Positions 5,381 to 5,677 of a stretch of DNA of 5,677 nt are shown piece by piece. The stretch is from a bacterium (GTDB lineage Bacteria > BMS3Abin14): NCBI GenBank assembly GCA_029210545.1, contig JARGFV010000136.1, positions 1 to 5,677 of the forward strand, written 5' to 3'. The position numbers and the translations under genes were made by a program. Under the pieces are notes generated by a model, which saw only the letters and a list, made by a program, of their open reading frames with translations, ran no database searches and was not told the origin of the DNA. How positions within the stretch are numbered: the first letter of the stretch is position 1; every line of letters starts with the position of its first letter.

Positions 5381-5568
5381 TCACGCGACCCAACCTCACT
5401 GGATTTTTACCGCCAAGCATGCCAGGAACGCCAAGAAAGGCAACAAACGAGATCAGGGTATAGCCGCGGTCATGCGACCCCACTTCCCTGAAATTTACCG
5501 CCAAGCACGCCAAGAACGCCAAGAAAAGCAACAAACAGGATGCAGGGTACAAACTCCGTCATATGACC
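5381..5568. repeat. 89-bp direct tandem repeat, two copies plus a partial third
   Basis: Units are 5381-5469 and 5470-5558; a third begins at 5559 (TCATATGACC) and fades after about 10-16 bases. The units agree at most positions, with small internal shifts. Each carries a GC-rich core of short GCCAAG sub-repeats (ACCGCCAAGCAC, GCCAAGAACGCCAAGAAA), a motif familiar from intergenic repeats of many deltaproteobacteria. No ORF here is credible: frames over it are by-products of the repeat. Confidence 0.8.
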
Positions 5569-5575
5569 CTGCATC
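5539..5575. repeat. Hairpin at the repeat-unit junction
   Basis: GATGCAGGGT (5539-5548) and ACCCTGCATC (5566-5575) are perfect 10-bp arms around a 17-base loop. The preceding junction keeps only GGGT...ACCC with the same 17-base loop (about 5476-5480 for the right arm), so the structure appears to be part of the unit and decayed there. Confidence 0.6.
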
Positions 5576-5677
5576 TCCAAGGTTACTTCCAGGCCTTTGA
5601 GCCATACGGCAAGAAAAACCCTTCTCTATCAACATGTTTTAGCTGCTGTTTTTGTGAGGTTCTCTGTGTCTGGATCC
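5576..5677. other. No recognisable feature
   Basis: AT-richer sequence ending in GGATCC. I see no gene start, no RNA gene and no further repeat copy. Confidence 0.4.

Noticed and set aside
5276-5552. Short frames on both strands (5276-5491 plus, 5346-5552 minus)
   Set aside because: Composed of the tandem repeat; the hydrophobic minus-strand peptide is a translation of GCCAAG repeats, not a membrane protein.
5381-5568. CRISPR array
   Set aside because: Two diverged 89-bp units are contiguous direct repeats with no unique spacers between them.

Overview
The window looks like a GC-rich anaerobic bacterium of the Desulfobacterota/Desulfuromonadia kind (Geobacter-like). This is inferred from one very heme-dense c-type cytochrome with mixed CX2CH and CX4CH motifs, a sigma-54-like promoter in front of it, and short dispersed repeats of the sort common in environmental deltaproteobacterial genomes. 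Nothing here fixes the species.

Left 3.2 kb (1-3201, minus strand): one uninterrupted reading frame of 1067 codons that starts at 3201 and is still open at base 1. It encodes a secreted multiheme cytochrome c with 27 heme-attachment motifs in the visible part: 19 CXXCH, 4 CX4CH, 3 CX3CH and one unusual CX9CH. Its visible C-terminal third is a tandem array of ~100-residue triheme modules, and a fourth module begins at the window edge, so the protein is longer than what is shown. All longer plus-strand frames here are antisense shadows.

3202-3694: non-coding upstream region of the cytochrome. It holds a good Shine-Dalgarno, a leader with two mutually exclusive hairpins, and a -24/-12 (sigma-54) promoter candidate with 10 of 11 consensus bases. 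Further upstream is about 280 bp with no recognisable gene.

3695-5174: two divergently transcribed type II toxin-antitoxin modules sharing a 211-bp intergenic region. Leftward is an AbrB-type antitoxin followed by a MazF/PemK endoribonuclease toxin (overlap 11 nt). Rightward is a ribbon-helix-helix VapB/FitA-type antitoxin followed by a VapC PIN-domain RNase toxin (overlap 4 nt, ATGA). Each has its own promoter and palindromic operator candidate; the vapBC palindrome is a near-perfect 20-bp inverted repeat directly downstream of, and overlapping, the -10 box. A 17-bp direct repeat (3675-3691 and 5215-5231) brackets the two modules, and the mazF stop codon and last codons lie inside the left repeat.

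5175-5677: no gene. It is packed with repeats: a 69-bp hairpin element with short terminal inverted repeats, a copy of a widespread short dispersed repeat, and an 89-bp unit in two tandem copies plus a partial third. The last ~100 bases show nothing recognisable.

Overall this is a core-type extracellular electron transfer gene next to a small accessory island of toxin-antitoxin modules and repetitive elements. No previously undescribed system is proven. The most distinctive items are the triheme tandem modules with CX3CH motifs and the CX9CH motif.
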